From: Calliopsis andreniformis | Lineage: Eukaryota > Arthropoda > Insecta > Hymenoptera > Andrenidae | DNA: 64,000 nt | Direction: 5' to 3' | Assembly: GCF_051401765.1 (NCBI RefSeq) | Contig: NW_027480481.1 | Coordinates: 2,418,001-2,482,000 of the forward strand | In this document: positions 27,264 through 39,614 of the stretch, one piece after another | Position numbering within the stretch: the stretch's first letter is position 1 | Layout of the letters: each line of letters starts with the position of its first letter | Program-made: the position numbers and the translations under genes | The notes under the pieces: generated by a model | Seen by the model: the letters and a program-made list of their open reading frames with translations, nothing else | What the model was told of the DNA's origin: nothing | Database searches by the model: none

Positions 27264-27384
27264 CCAATCATCAATATTCAATCTTCAATCCTCAATCCTC
27301 AATGCTCAATACTCAATCTTCAATCCTCAATCCTCAATCTCAATACTCAACCATCAATCCTCAATTCTCAATACTCAATAGAAT

Positions 27385-27402
27385 ATCCTGAATTCTCCGG
27401 GT
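27385..27402. repeat. Degenerate copy of the palindrome
   Basis: Right arm reads TCCGGGT, giving two mismatches to the left arm. Confidence 0.85.
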
Positions 27403-27717
27403 TCAATACTAAAACCTCAACGCTCAACCCTCAATCCTCAATCCTCAATCCTCAATCCTCAACCTTCAATCCTCAATACTCAATCTTCAATCCTCCGTTC
27501 TCAATCCTAAACCCTCAATCCTCAATCCTCAATCGTCAATCTTCAACCCTCAATCCTCAACCCTCAATCCTCAATGTTCAATCCTCAATACCCAATCCTC
27601 AGTCTTCAATCCTCAATCCTCAATCCTCAATCCTCAATCTTCAATCCTCAATCCTCAGTCCTCAAACCTCAATTCTGAATCCTCAATCCTGAATCCTCAA
27701 TCTTCAGCCCTCAGTCC

Positions 27718-27857
27718 TCAACAATCACTTGTCATTCCTCAATCCTCAATAGAATATCCTCAATTCACAGCTTTTAATACTCAATACTCAATCTGCAATC
27801 TTCCAACGTGTATCCACAAACATCAATTTTCACCACTCAACCCTCAGCACCCATTCC
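27718..27857 (+). repeat. Diverged 140 bp landmark, subfamily A
   Basis: ACAGCTT allele with private TCACTTG instead of TCAGTTG and CCATTCC as the last unit. Confidence 0.85.
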
Positions 27858-28980
27858 TCAATGTTCAATCCTCAATCCTCAGCTCTCAATCTTCGATCCT
27901 CAATACTGAACCTTCAATACTCAATCCTCAATTCTCAATCCTCAATCCTCAACCCTCATTCTTCAATCCTCAATACCCAATCCTCAATCTTCAGTCCTCA
28001 ATCCTCAATCCTCAATTCTCAATTCTCAATCCTAAATCCTCAATCCTCAATCCTCATACCTCAAACATCAATATTCAACCCTCAGTCCTGGTCCTCAATC
28101 CACAAACCTCAATCCTCAACCCACAATCTTCAATCATCAATATTCAATCTTCAATCCTCAATACTCAATCCTCAATCCTCAATCCTCGATCCTCAATCTT
28201 CAATCCCCAATACTCAATCTTCAATCCTCAATCCTCAATACTCAATCCTCAATCCTCATTCTTCAATCCTCAATACCCAATCCTCAATGTTCAATCCACA
28301 ATCCCCAACCCTCAGTTCGCAATCCTCAATCCTCAATCCTCAGACCTCAGGCATCAATACTCTACCCTCAGTCCTCGTCCTCAATCCACAACCCTGAATC
28401 CTCAATCCTCAATCTTCATTCATCAATATTCAACCTTCTATCCTCAATCCTCAATCCTCAATCCGCAATCCTCAATCCTCAATCTTCAATCCTTAACACC
28501 CAATCCTCAATCTTCAATCCTCAATCCTCAATCCTCAATCCTCAATCCTCAAACCTCAATCCTCTGTCCTCAGACCTCAATCCTCAACCCTCAGCCCTCA
28601 TCCTCAAACCTCAATCCTAAACTCTCAATCCTCAAACCTCAAACCTCAATCCTCAACCGTCAGTTCTCGTCCTCAATCCTCAACCCTCAATCCTCAATCC
28701 TCAATCTTCAATCCTCAATCCTCAATCCTCAATCCTCAACCCTCAATCTTCAATCCTCAATCCTCAATCCTCAATCCTCAACCTTCAATCCTCAATACTC
28801 AATCTTCAATCCTCCATTCTCAATCCTCAATCCTCAATCGTCAGGCCTCAATCCTCAATACCCAATCCTCAGTCTTCAGTCATCAATCTGCAATCCTCAA
28901 TCTTCAATCCTCAATCCTCAGTCCTCAAACCTCAATTCTGAATCCTCAATCCTGAATCCTCAATCTTCAGCCCTCAGTCC

Positions 28981-29120
28981 TCAACAATCAGTTGTCATTC
29001 CTCAATCCTCAATAGAATATCCTCAATTCACAGATTTTAATACTCAATACTCAATCTGCAATCTTCCAACGTGTATCCACAAACATCAATTTTCACTACT
29101 CAACCCTCAGCACTCATTCC
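28981..29120 (+). repeat. Diverged 140 bp landmark, subfamily A
   Basis: ACAGATT allele with TCACTAC in unit seventeen. Positional partner of 42296. Confidence 0.85.
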
Positions 29121-29818
29121 TCAATGTTCAATCCTCAATCCTCAGCTCTCAATCTTCGATCCTCAATACTGAACCTTCAATCCTCAATCCTCAATTCTCA
29201 ATCCTCAATCCTCAACCCTCATTCTTCAATCCTCAATACCCAATCCTCAATCTTCAGTCCTCAATTCTCAATCCTCAATTCTCAATTCTCAATCCTCAAT
29301 CCTCAATCCTCAATCCTCATACCTCAAACATCAATATTCAACCCTCAGTCCTCGTCCTCAATCCACAAACCTCAATCCTCAACCCTCAATTCTCAATCCT
29401 CAACTTTCAATCCCCAATAATCAATCTTCAATCCTCAATCCTCAATCCTCAATCCTGAATCCTCAATCCTCATTCCTCAGTCTTCAATCCACAATCCCCA
29501 ATCCTCAGTTCGCAATCCTCAATCCTCAATCCTCAGACCTCAGGCATCAATACTCAACCCTCAGTCCTCGTCCTCAATCCACAACCCTCAATCCTCAATC
29601 CTCAATATTCATTCATCAATATTCAACCTTCTATCCTCAATCCTCAATCGTCAATCCTCAATCCTCAATCCTCAATGTTCAATCCGCAATACCCAATGCC
29701 TAATCTTCAATCCTCAATCCTCAATCCTCAATCCTCAGTCCTCAATCCTCAATCCTCAGTCCCCAAACCTTAATCCTGAATCCTCAATCCTGAATACTCT
29801 ATCTTCAGCCCTCAGTCC

Positions 29819-29958
29819 TCAACAATCAGTTGTCATTCCTCAATCCTCAATAGAATATCCTCAATTCACAGATTTTAATACTCAATACTCAATCTGCAAT
29901 CTTCCAACGTGTATCCACAAACATCAATTTTCACCACTCAACCCTCAGCACTCATTCC
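29819..29958 (+). repeat. Diverged 140 bp landmark, subfamily A
   Basis: Standard A form. Begins an A-B cassette of 378 bp with the TCTATTC marker near 30029. Confidence 0.85.
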
Positions 29959-30196
29959 TCAATGTTCAATCCTCAATCCTCAGCTCTCAATCTTCGATCC
30001 TCAATACTGAACCTTCAATCCTCAATCCTCTATTCTCAATCCTCAATCCTCAACCCTCATTCTTCAATCCTCAATACCCAATCCTCAATCTTCAGTCCTC
30101 AATCCTCAATCCTCAATCCTCAAACCTCAATCCTCTGTCCTCAAACCTCAATCCTGAATCCTCAATACTGAATCCTCAATCTTCAGCACTCAGTCC

Positions 30197-30336
30197 TCAA
30201 CAATCAGTTGTCAATCCTCAATCCTCAATAGAATGTCATCAATTCACATTTCTCAATACTCAATACTCAATCTGCAATCTTCAAATCTCTATCCACAAAC
30301 ATCAATACTCATCACTCAACCATCAACACTCAGTCC
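30197..30336 (+). repeat. Diverged 140 bp landmark, subfamily B
   Basis: B form with a private TCAATAC in unit sixteen. Confidence 0.85.
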
Positions 30337-30486
30337 TCAATGTTCAACCCTCAATCCTCAATTCTCAATCGTCAATCCTCAATACTAAATCTTCAATCCT
30401 GAATCCTCAATCCTCAATCCTCAATCCTCAATCCTCAATCCTCAATCATCAATTTTCAATCCTCAATTCTCAATACTCAATAGAAT

Positions 30487-30504
30487 ATCCTGAATTCTCA
30501 GGAT
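30487..30504. repeat. Perfect 18 bp hairpin palindrome
   Basis: Partner of 43809 in the 1.75 kb duplication. Confidence 0.9.
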
Positions 30505-30563
30505 TCAATACTCAAACCTCAACACTCAACCCTCAATCCTCTATCCTCAATCCTCAATTCTCA

Positions 30564-32217
30564 ATCTTCAATCCTCAATACTCAATCTTCGATCCTCCAT
30601 CGTAAATCCTCAATCCTCAATCCTCAATCCTCAATCGTCTTGCTTCAATCCTCAATACCCAATCCTCGGTCTTCAATCTTCAATCCTCATTCCTCAATTC
30701 TTAATCCTCAATCCTCAGTCCTCAGACCTCAAACCTCATTCTACAATCATCAATACCCATTCCTCAATTCTCAGTCCTCAATCCTCAATCCTCAATACTC
30801 AATCCTCAATCCTCAGTCCTCAGTCCTCAAACCTCAATCCTCAACCCTCAGCCCTCATCCTCAAACCTCAATCCTAAACTCTCAATCCTCAAACCTCAAA
30901 CCTCAATCCTCAACCGTCAGTTCTCGTCCTCAATCCTCAACCCTCAATCCTCAATCCTCAATCTTCAGTCCTCAATACTCAATATTCAATCCTCAATCCT
31001 CAATCCTCAATCCTCAATCTTCAATCCTCAATCCTCAATCCTCAATCCTCAATCCTCAGTCCTCAAAACTCAAACCTGAATCCTCAATCCTCAGACCTCA
31101 GGCATTAATACTCAACCCTCAGTCCTCGTCCTCAATCCACAACCCTCAATCATCAATCCTCAATCTTCATTCATCAATATTCAACCGTCTATCCTCAATC
31201 CTCAATCCTCAGTCCTCAATTCTCATTCTTCAATCCTCAACACCCAATCCTCAATCTTCAATCCTCAATCCTCAATCCTCAATCCTCAGTCCTCAATCCT
31301 CAATCCTCATTCTACAATCCTCAATACCCAATCCTCAATCATCAATCCTCAATCCTGAATCCTCAATTCTCAAACCTCAATCCACAGTCCTCAGCCCTCA
31401 AACCTCAATCCTCAAACCTCAGCCCTCATTCTCAATCCTCAATCCTCAATTCTCAGTCCTCAGCCCTCAAACCTCAATCCTCAACTCTAAGACCTCATCC
31501 TCAATCCTCAATTATCAATCCTCAATCCTCATCTTCAATCCTCAATACTCAATCTTCAATCCTCAATCCTCAGTCCTCAAACCTCAATTCTGGATCCTCA
31601 ATTCTCAATCTTCAATCCTCAAACTTGAGTCCTCAATACTCAACTATCAGTCCTCAATTCTCAATACTCTATCCTCTGTCCTCAATCTTCAATCCTCAAT
31701 ACTCAATCTTGAATCCACAATACTCAATCCTCAATCCTCAATGCTCAATCCTCAATCCTCAATCCTCAACACTCAATATTCAATCCTCAATACTCAATCT
31801 GCAATCCTCAATCCTCAATCCTCAATCCTCAATCCACATTCTTCAATCCTCAGTACCCAATCCTCAATCTTCAATCCTCAACCCTCAATCCTCAATCCTC
31901 AATCCTCATTCTTCAATCCTCAACACCCAATCCTCAATCTTCAATCCTCAATCCTCAATCCTCAATTCTCAATCCTCAATCCTCAATCCTCAGACCTCAC
32001 TCCTCAATACTCAACTGTCAATCCTCAATTCTCAATACTCAATATAATATCCTGAATTCTCAGGATTCAATACTCAAACCTCAACCCTCAATAATCAGCC
32101 CTCATCCTCAATCCTCAATCCTCAACCCTCAACCCTCAATCTTCAATCCTCAATCCTCAATCCTCAATCCTCAACCTTCAATCCTCAATACTCAATCTTC
32201 AATCCTCCATTCTCAAT
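30564..32217 (+). repeat. Landmark-free array segment
   Basis: There is no A-D landmark. A perfect palindrome lies at 32049. About 30860-31940 is related to 2445-3529. The left end shares the CTCCATCGTAAATCC junction of 22470-22490 and the sequence after about 23240. Otherwise it is ordinary variant heptamers. Confidence 0.83.
32049..32066. repeat. Perfect 18 bp hairpin palindrome
   Basis: Perfect arms with the TCAATATAAT lead-in and a TCAACTG unit upstream. Confidence 0.9.
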
Positions 32218-32387
32218 CCTCAATCCTCAATCCTCAATCCTCAATCGTCAGGCCTCAATCCTCAATACCCAATCCTCAGTCTTCAATCATCAATCTTCAT
32301 TCCTCAATCTTCAATCCTCAATCCTCAGTCCTCAAACCTCAATTCTGAATCCTCAAACCTGATTCCTCAATCTTCAGCCCTCAGTCC

Positions 32388-32527
32388 TCAACAATCAGTT
32401 GTCATTCCTCAATCCTCAATAGAATATCCTCAATTCACAGATTTTAATACTCAATACTCAATCTGCAATCTTCCAACGTGTATCCACAAACATCAATTTT
32501 CACCACTCAACCCTCAGCACTCATTCC
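32388..32527 (+). repeat. Diverged 140 bp landmark, subfamily A
   Basis: Standard A form, ACAGATT allele; partner of 6375 but without its private changes. Confidence 0.85.
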
Positions 32528-33372
32528 TCAATGTTCAATCCTCAATCCTCAGCTCTCAATCTTCGATCCTCAATACTGAACCTTCAATCCTCAATCCTCA
32601 ATTCTCAATCCTCAATCCTCAACCCTCATTCTTCAGTCCTCAATACCCAATCCTCAATCTTCAGTCCTCAATTCTCAATCCTCAATTCTCAATTCTCAAT
32701 CCTCAATCCTCAATCCTCAATCCTCATACCTCAAACATCAATATTCAACCCTCAGTCCTCGTCCTCAATCCACAAACCTCAATCCTCAACCCTCAATCTT
32801 CAATCATCAATATTCAATCTTCAATCCTCAATACTCAATCCTCAATCCTCAATCCTCAATCCTCAATCTTCAATCCCCAATACTCAATCTTCAATCCTCA
32901 ATCCTCAATACTCAATCCTCAATCCTCATTCTTCAATCCTCAATACCCAATCCTCAATCTTCAATTCAGAATCCCCAATCCTCAGTTCGCAATCCTCAAT
33001 CCTCAGTCCTCAGACCTCAGGCATCAATACTCTACCCTCAGTCCTCGACCTCAATCCACAACCCTCAATCCTCAATCCTCAATCTTCATCCATCAATATT
33101 CAACCTTCTATCCTCAATCCTCAATCCTCAATCCTCAATCCTCAATCCTCAATCTTCTATCCTCAACACCCAATCCTCAATCTTCAATCCTCAATCCTCA
33201 ATCCTCAATCCTCAATCATCAATCCTCAATCGTCAGGCCTCAATCCTCAATACCCAATCCTCAGTCTTCAATCATCAATCTTCAATCCTCAATCTTCAAT
33301 CCTCAATCCTCAGTCCTCAAACCTCAATTCTGAATCCTCAATCCTGAATCCTCAATCTTCAGCCCTCAGTCC

Positions 33373-33512
33373 TCAACAATCAGTTGTCATTCCTCAATCC
33401 TCAATAGAATATCCTCAATTCACAGATTCTAATACTCAATGCTCAATCTGCAATCTTCCAACGTGTATCCACAAACATCAATTTTCACCACTCAACCCTC
33501 AGCACTCATTCC
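33373..33512 (+). repeat. Diverged 140 bp landmark, subfamily A
   Basis: ACAGATT then CTAATAC as in 7353, plus a private TCAATGC in unit ten. First of a 462 bp pair. Confidence 0.85.
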
Positions 33513-33834
33513 TCAATGTTCAATCCTCAATCCTCAGCTCTCAATCTTCGATCCTCAATACTGAACCTTCAATCTTCAATCCTCAATTCTCAATCCTCAA
33601 TCCTCAACCCTCATTCTTCAATCCTCAATACCCAATCCTCAATCTTCAGTCCTCAATTCTCAATCCTCAATTCTCAATTCTCAATCCTCAATCGTCAGGC
33701 CTCAATCCTCAATACCCAATCCTCAGTCTTCAATCATCAATCTTCAATCCTCAATCTTCAATCCTCAATCCTCAGTCCTCAAACCTCAATTCTGAATCCT
33801 CAATCCTGAGTCCTCAATCTTCAGCCCTCAGTCC

Positions 33835-33974
33835 TCAACAATCAGTTGTCTTTCCTCAATCCTCAATAGAATATCCTCAATTCACAGCTTTTAGTACTCA
33901 ATACTCAATCTGCAATCTTCCAACGTGTATCCACAAACATCAATTTTCACCACTCAACCCTCAGCACTCATTCC
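33835..33974 (+). repeat. Diverged 140 bp landmark, subfamily A
   Basis: TCTTTCC and ACAGCTT as in 10369, plus private TTAGTAC. Second of the 462 bp pair, yet of a different allele from the first. Confidence 0.85.
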
Positions 33975-34240
33975 TCAATGTTCAATCCTCAATCCTCAGC
34001 TCTCAATCTTCGATCCTCAATACTGAACCTTCAATCCTCAATCCTCAATTCTCAATCCTCAATCCTCAACCCTCATTCTTCAATCCTCAATACACAATCC
34101 TCAATCTTCAGTCCTCAATCCTCAATCCTCAATTCTCAATTCCCAATCCTCAATCCTCAATCCTCAATCCTCATACCTCAAACATCAATATTCAACCCTC
34201 AGTCCTCGTCCTCAATCTACAAACCTCAATCCTCAACCCT

Positions 34241-34999
34241 CAATCTTCAATCATCAATATTCAATCTTCAATCCTCAATACTCAATCCTCAATCCTCAAT
34301 CCTCAATCCTCAATCTTCAATCCCCAATACTCAATCTTCAATCCTCAATCCTCAATACTCAATCCTCAATCCTCATTCTTCAATCCTCAATACCCAATCC
34401 TCAATCTTCAATCCACAATCCCCAATCCTCAGTTCGCAATCCTCAATCCTCAATCCTCAGACCTCAGGCATCAATACTCTACCCTCAGTCCTCGTCCTCA
34501 ATCCACAACCCTGAAGCCTCAATCCTCAATCTTCATTCATCAATATTCAACCTTCTATCCTCAATCCTCAATCCTCAATCCTCAATCCTCAATCCTCAAT
34601 CTTCAATCCTCAACACCCAATCCTCAATCTTCAATCCTCAATCCGCAATCCTCAACCCTCAATCCTCAAACCTCAATCCTCTGTCCTCAAACCTCAATCC
34701 TGAATCCTCAATACTGAATCCTCAATCTTCATTACTCAGTCCTCAACAATCAGTTGCCAATTCTCAATCCTCAATAGAATATAATCAACTCACAGTTTTC
34801 AATACTCAATACTCAATCTGCAATCTTCAAATTTCTATCTACAAACATCAATTCTCATCACTCAACCCTCAACACTCAGTCCCCAATCCTCAATCTTCAA
34901 TCCTCAATACTCAATCCCCAATCCTCAATTCTCAATCTTCAATCCCCAATACTCAATCCTCAATACTCAATCCTCAATCCTGAATCCTCAATCCTCAAT
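34241..34999 (+). repeat. Array segment with C landmark
   Basis: A C landmark starts at 34743, preceded by TCATTACTCAG where other copies have TCAGAACTCAG or TCAGCACTCAG. After the landmark it holds 112 bp (16 heptamers) that are missing from the later copies at 39615, 44435 and 49207, where the landmark joins directly to a CTCAATTTTCACTC stretch. Confidence 0.82.
34743..34882 (+). repeat. Diverged 140 bp landmark, subfamily C
   Basis: C form with TCTATCT, followed by 112 bp absent after the later TCTATCT copies at 37995, 39475, 44295 and 49067. Confidence 0.85.
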
Positions 35000-36008
35000 C
35001 CTCAATTTTCACTCTTCAATCCTCAATCCTCAATCGTCAATCCTCGATCCTCAATCGTCAGTCTTCAATCCTCAATACTCAATCTTCAATCCTCAATGCT
35101 CAATCCTCAATCCTCAAACCTCATTCTACAATCCTCAATGCCCAATCCTCTATCTTCAATCCTCAATCGTCAATCCTCAATACTCAATCCTCAATCCTCA
35201 CTCTTCAATCCTCAATACTCAATCTTCAATCCTCAATACTCAATCTTCAATCCTCAATCCTCAATCCTCAATCCTCAATTCTCATTCTTCTATCCCCAAC
35301 ACCCAATCCTCAATCTTCAATCCTCAATCCTCAATCCTCAATCCTCAATCCTCAATCCTCATTCTACAATCCTCAATACCCAATCCTCAATCTTCAATCG
35401 TCAATCCTCAATCCTCAATTCTCAAACCTCAACCCTCAGACCTCAGCCCTCAAACCTCAATCCTCAAACCTCAGCCCTCATTCTCAATCCTCAATCCTCA
35501 ATTCTCAGTCCTCAGCCCACAAACCTCAATCCTCAACCCTAAGACCTCATCCTCAATCCTCAATTATCAATCCTCAATCCTCAATCTTCAATCTTCAATA
35601 CTCAATCTTCAATCCTCAATCCTCAGTCCTCAAACCTCAATTCTGAATCCTCAATACTCAATCTTCAATCCTCAATCTTCAGTCCTCAATACTCAACTAT
35701 CAGTCCTCAATTCTCAATACTCAATCCTCAATCCTCATTCTTCAATCCTCAATACCCAATCCTCAACCTTCAATCCTCATTCCTCAATCCTCAATCCTCA
35801 ATCCTCAATCCTCAGACCTGAAACATAAATACTCAACCCTCAGTCCTCGTCCTCAATCAACAACCCTCAATCCTCGATCCTCAATCTTCAATCATCAATA
35901 TTCAATCTTCAATCCTCAATCCTCAATGCTCAATACTCAATCTTAAATCCTCAATCCTCAATCTCAATACTCAACCATCAATCCTCAATTCTCAATACTC
36001 AATAGAAT

Positions 36009-36026
36009 ATCCTGAATTCTCAGGGT
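36009..36026. repeat. Palindrome copy with one mismatch
   Basis: Right arm TCAGGGT leaves a single mismatch; the same form recurs at 40629, 45449, 50088 and 56564. Confidence 0.88.
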
Positions 36027-36947
36027 TCAATACTAAAACCTCAACACTCAACCCTCAATCCTCAATCCTCAAACCTCAATCCTCAACCTTCAATCCTCAA
36101 TACTCAATCTTCAATCCTCCATTCTCAATCCTCAATTCTCAATCCTCAATCGTCAGGCCTCAATCCTCAATACTCAATCCTCAATCCTCAGTCCTCAGAC
36201 CTCACACCTCAATCCCCAACCCTCAGCCCTCATCCTCATTCCTCAATCCTCAATCGTCAATCTTCAACCCTCAATCCTCAACCCTCAATCCTCAATGTTC
36301 AATCCTCAATACCCAATCCTCAGTCTTCAATCCTCAATCCTCAATCCCCAATCCTCAATCCTCATTCTTCAATCCCCAACACCCAATCCTCAATCTTCAA
36401 TCCTCAATCCTCAATCCCCAATCCTCAATCCTCATTCTTCAATCCTCAACACCCAATCCTCAATCTTCAATCCTCAATCCTCAATCCTCAATACTCAAAC
36501 CTCACTCCTCAATACACAACTATCAATCCTCATCCTCATTTCTCAATCCTCAATCGTTAATCCTCTATCCTCAATCCTCAACCCTCAATCCTCAATGTTC
36601 AATCCTCAATCCTCAATCTTCAATCTTCAATCCTCAATACCCAATCCTCAATCTTCAATCCTCAATCCTCAGTCCTCAAACCTCAATTCTGAATCCCCAA
36701 TCTTCAGCCCTCAGTCCTCATACCTCAAACATCAATATTAAACCCTCAGTCCTCGTCCTCAATCCACAAACCTCAATCCTCAACCCTCACTTCTCAATCC
36801 TGAATCTTCAATCCCCAATAATCAATCTTCAAACCTCAATCCTCAATCCTCAATCCTGAATCCTCGATCCTCAATCCTCAATCCTCAGTCCTCAAAACTC
36901 AAACCAGAATCCTCAATCCTGAATCCTCAACCTTCAGAGCTCAGACC

Positions 36948-37087
36948 TCAACAATCAGTTGCCAATTCTCAATCCTCAATAGAATATAATCAACTCACAG
37001 TTTTCAATACTCAATACTCAATCTGCAATCTTCAAATTTCTATCCACAAACATCAATTCTCATCACTCAACCCTCAACACTGAGTGC
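36948..37087 (+). repeat. Diverged 140 bp landmark, subfamily C
   Basis: C form with TCTATCC; the last unit is TGAGTGC, shared only with 41568. Confidence 0.85.
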
Positions 37088-37994
37088 CCAATCCTCAATC
37101 TTCAATCCTCAATACTCAATCCCCAATTCTCAATCCTCAATCTTCAATCCCCAATACTCAATCCTCAATCCTCAATCCTCAATCCTGACTCCTCAATCCT
37201 CAATCCTCAATTTTCACTCTTCAATCCTCAATCCTCAATCGTCAATCCTCGATCCTCAATCGTCAGTCTTCAATCCTCAATACTCAATCTTCAATCCTAA
37301 ATGCTCAATCCTCAATCCTCAAACCTCATTCTACAATCCTCAATGCCCAATCCTCTATCTTCAATCCTCAATCGTCAATCCTCAATACTCAATCCTCAAT
37401 CCTCACTTTTCAATCCTCGATACTCAATCTTCAATCCTCAATCCTCAATCCCCAATCCTCAATCCTCATTCTTCAAGCCTCAACACCCAATCCTCAATCT
37501 TCAATCCTCAATCCTCAATCTTCAATCCTCAATCATCATACCTCAAACATCAACACTCAACCCTCAGTCCTCGTCCTCAGTCCACAACCCTCAATCCTCG
37601 ACCTCAATCTTCAATCCTCATTCTTCCATTATCAACACCCAATCCTCAATCTTCAGTCCTCAATCCTCAATCCTCAATTCTCAATCCTCAATCCTCAATC
37701 CTCAGACCTCAAACATCAATACTCAAGCCTCAGTCCTCGTCCTCAATCCACAACCATCAATCCTCAATCCTCAATCTTCAATCATCAATATTCAATCTTC
37801 AGTCCTCAATCCTAAATCCTCAATCCTCAATCCTTAATCCTCAATTTTCAATCCGCAATACCCAATCCTCAATCCTCAATCCTCAATCCTCAATCCTCAA
37901 TCCTCAATCCTCGATCCTCAATCCTCAATCCTCAGTCCTCAAAACTCAAACATGAATCCTCAATCCTGAATCCTCAACCTTCAGAACTCAGTCC

Positions 37995-38134
37995 TCAACA
38001 ATCAGTTGCCAATTCTCAATCCTCAATAGAATATAATCAACTCACAGTTTTCAATACTCAATACTCAATCTGCAATCTTCAAATTTCTATCTACAAACAT
38101 CAATTCTCATCACTCAACCCTCAACACTCAGTCC
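37995..38134 (+). repeat. Diverged 140 bp landmark, subfamily C
   Basis: C form with TCTATCT; joined almost directly to a CTCAATTTTCACTC stretch. Confidence 0.85.
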
Positions 38135-38627
38135 CCAATCCTCAATTTTCACTCTTCAATCCTCAATCCTCAATCGTCAATCCTCGATCCTCAATCGTCA
38201 GTCTTCAATCCTCAATACTCAATCTTCAATCCTCAATGCTCAATCCTCAATCCTCAAACCTCATTCTACAATCCTCAATGCCCAATCCTCTATCTTCAAT
38301 CCTCAATCGTCAATCCTCAATACTCAATCCTCAATCCTCACTCTTCAATCCTCAATACTCAATCTTCAATCCTCAATACTCAATCTTCAATCCTCAATCC
38401 TCAATCCTCAATCCTCAATTCTCATTCTTCTATCCCCAACACCCAATCCTCAATCTTCAATCCTCAATCCTCAATCCTCAATCCTCAATCCTCAATCCTC
38501 ATTCTACAATCGTCAATCCTCAATACTAAATCTTCAATCCTCAATCCTCAATCCTCAATCCTCAATCCTCAATCCTCAATCCTCAATCATCAACTTTCAG
38601 TCCTCAATTCTCAATACTCAATAGAAT

Positions 38628-38645
38628 ATCCTGAATTCTCAGGAT
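38628..38645. repeat. Perfect 18 bp hairpin palindrome
   Basis: Perfect arms; partner of 43809 at 5181 bp. Confidence 0.9.
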
Positions 38646-39474
38646 TCAATACTCAAACCTCAACACTCAACCCTCAATCCTCTATCCTCAATCCTCAATT
38701 CTCAATCCTCAATTCTCATTCTTCAATACTCAACACCCAATCCTCAATCTTCAATCCTCAATCCTCAATCCTCAATCATCAATTTTCAATCCTTAATACT
38801 CAACTTTCAATCCTCAATCCTCAAACCTCAATCCTTAATCCTCAATCGTCAGTCTTCAATCCTCAATATCCGACTTTCAATCTTCAATCCTCAATCCTCA
38901 ATCCTCAATTCTCAATCCTCAATCCCCAGTCCTCAGTCCTCAAACTTCAATGCTCAAACCTTAGCCCACATCGTCAGTCCTCAATCCTCAATCCTCAATC
39001 TTCAATCCTCAATCATCATACCTCAAACATCAACACTCAACCCTCAGTCCTCGTCCTCAGTCCACAACCCTCAATCCTCGACCTCAATCTTCAATCCTCA
39101 TTCTTCCATTATCAACACCCAATCCTCAATCTTCAGTCCTCAATCCTCAATCCTCAATTCTCAATCCTCAATCCTCAATCCTCAGACCTCAAACATCAAT
39201 ACTCAAGCCTCAGTCCTCGTCCTCAATCCACAACCATCAATCCTCAATCCTCAATCTTCAATCATCAATATTCAATCTTCAGTCCTCAATCCTAAATCCT
39301 CAATCCTCAATCCTTAATCCTCAATTTTCAATCCGCAATACCCAATCCTCAATCTTCAATCCTCAATCCTCAATCCTCAATCCTCAATCCTCGATCCTCA
39401 ATCCTCAATCCTCAGTCCTCAAAACTCAAACATGAATCCTCAATCCTGAATCCTCAACCTTCAGAACTCAGTCC

Positions 39475-39614
39475 TCAACAATCAGTTGCCAATTCTCAAT
39501 CCTCAATAGAATATAATCAACTCACAGTTTTCAATACTCAATACTCAATCTGCAATCTTCAAATTTCTATCTACAAACATCAATTCTCATCACTCAACCC
39601 TCAACACTCAGTCC
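39475..39614 (+). repeat. Diverged 140 bp landmark, subfamily C
   Basis: Copy of 37995 at 1480 bp. Confidence 0.85.

Larger units (their letters stand above)
20495..28814 (+). repeat. Mosaic array segment, eight landmarks
   Basis: Landmarks start at 21148 (D), 21693 (A), 22078 (B), 24228 (C), 25142 (A), 26145 (C), 27124 (D) and 27718 (A). The A to B step is again 385 bp. Palindromes are at 22368 and 23116 (perfect) and 27385 (degenerate, CTCCGGGT right arm). Around 22470-22490 a rare CTCCATCGTAAATCC junction is shared with 30590-30605. Pieces match several other parts of the window, but no long collinear partner was seen. Confidence 0.8.
28815..30563 (+). repeat. 1.75 kb duplicated block, copy 1
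   Basis: It is collinear with 42130-43885 at an offset of 13315 bp, changing to 13322 (one heptamer) between the second and third landmarks. Landmarks are A (28981), A (29819) and B (30197), with a perfect palindrome at 30487. The A to B step is 378 bp here, one heptamer short of the usual 385. Confidence 0.87.
32218..34240 (+). repeat. Segment related to 6.2-8.1 kb, with 462 bp tandem
   Basis: A landmarks lie at 32388, 33373 and 33835. The collinear match to 6205-8138 (offset about 26.0 kb) includes the 462 bp tandem step. The third landmark breaks the match: it has TCTTTCC and ACAGCTT units like the landmark at 10369, whereas its positional partner at 7815 has TCATTCC and ACAGATT. That makes this block a mosaic. 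Confidence 0.83.
35000..37503 (+). repeat. 4.6-4.8 kb higher-order family, copy 1
   Basis: It is nearly identical to 39620-42123 at a constant offset of 4620 bp (660 heptamers). I noticed only two differences in about 2.5 kb: C at 36790 against A at 41410, and G at 36801 against C at 41421. It carries a C landmark (36948) and a palindrome with one mismatch (36009). Such low divergence indicates recent copying or conversion. Confidence 0.9.
37504..38983 (+). repeat. 1480 bp tandem unit, copy 1
   Basis: 37504-38513 repeats at 38984-39993 with a 1480 bp offset and very few differences (for example CTCAATCC near 37877 against CTTCAATCC near 39356). It holds a C landmark (37995). The remaining part, 38514-38983, with a perfect palindrome at 38628, matches 43695-43960 at an offset of 5181 bp. 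Confidence 0.87.

Noticed and set aside
32531..34717. Longest open reading frame (728 codons) and dozens of similar + strand frames as repetitive protein genes
   Set aside because: All three + frames encode the same heptapeptide, starts arise from chance ATG in variant units such as TCAATGT, ends fall at random TGA, TAA or TAG variants, and there is no unique N- or C-terminal sequence.
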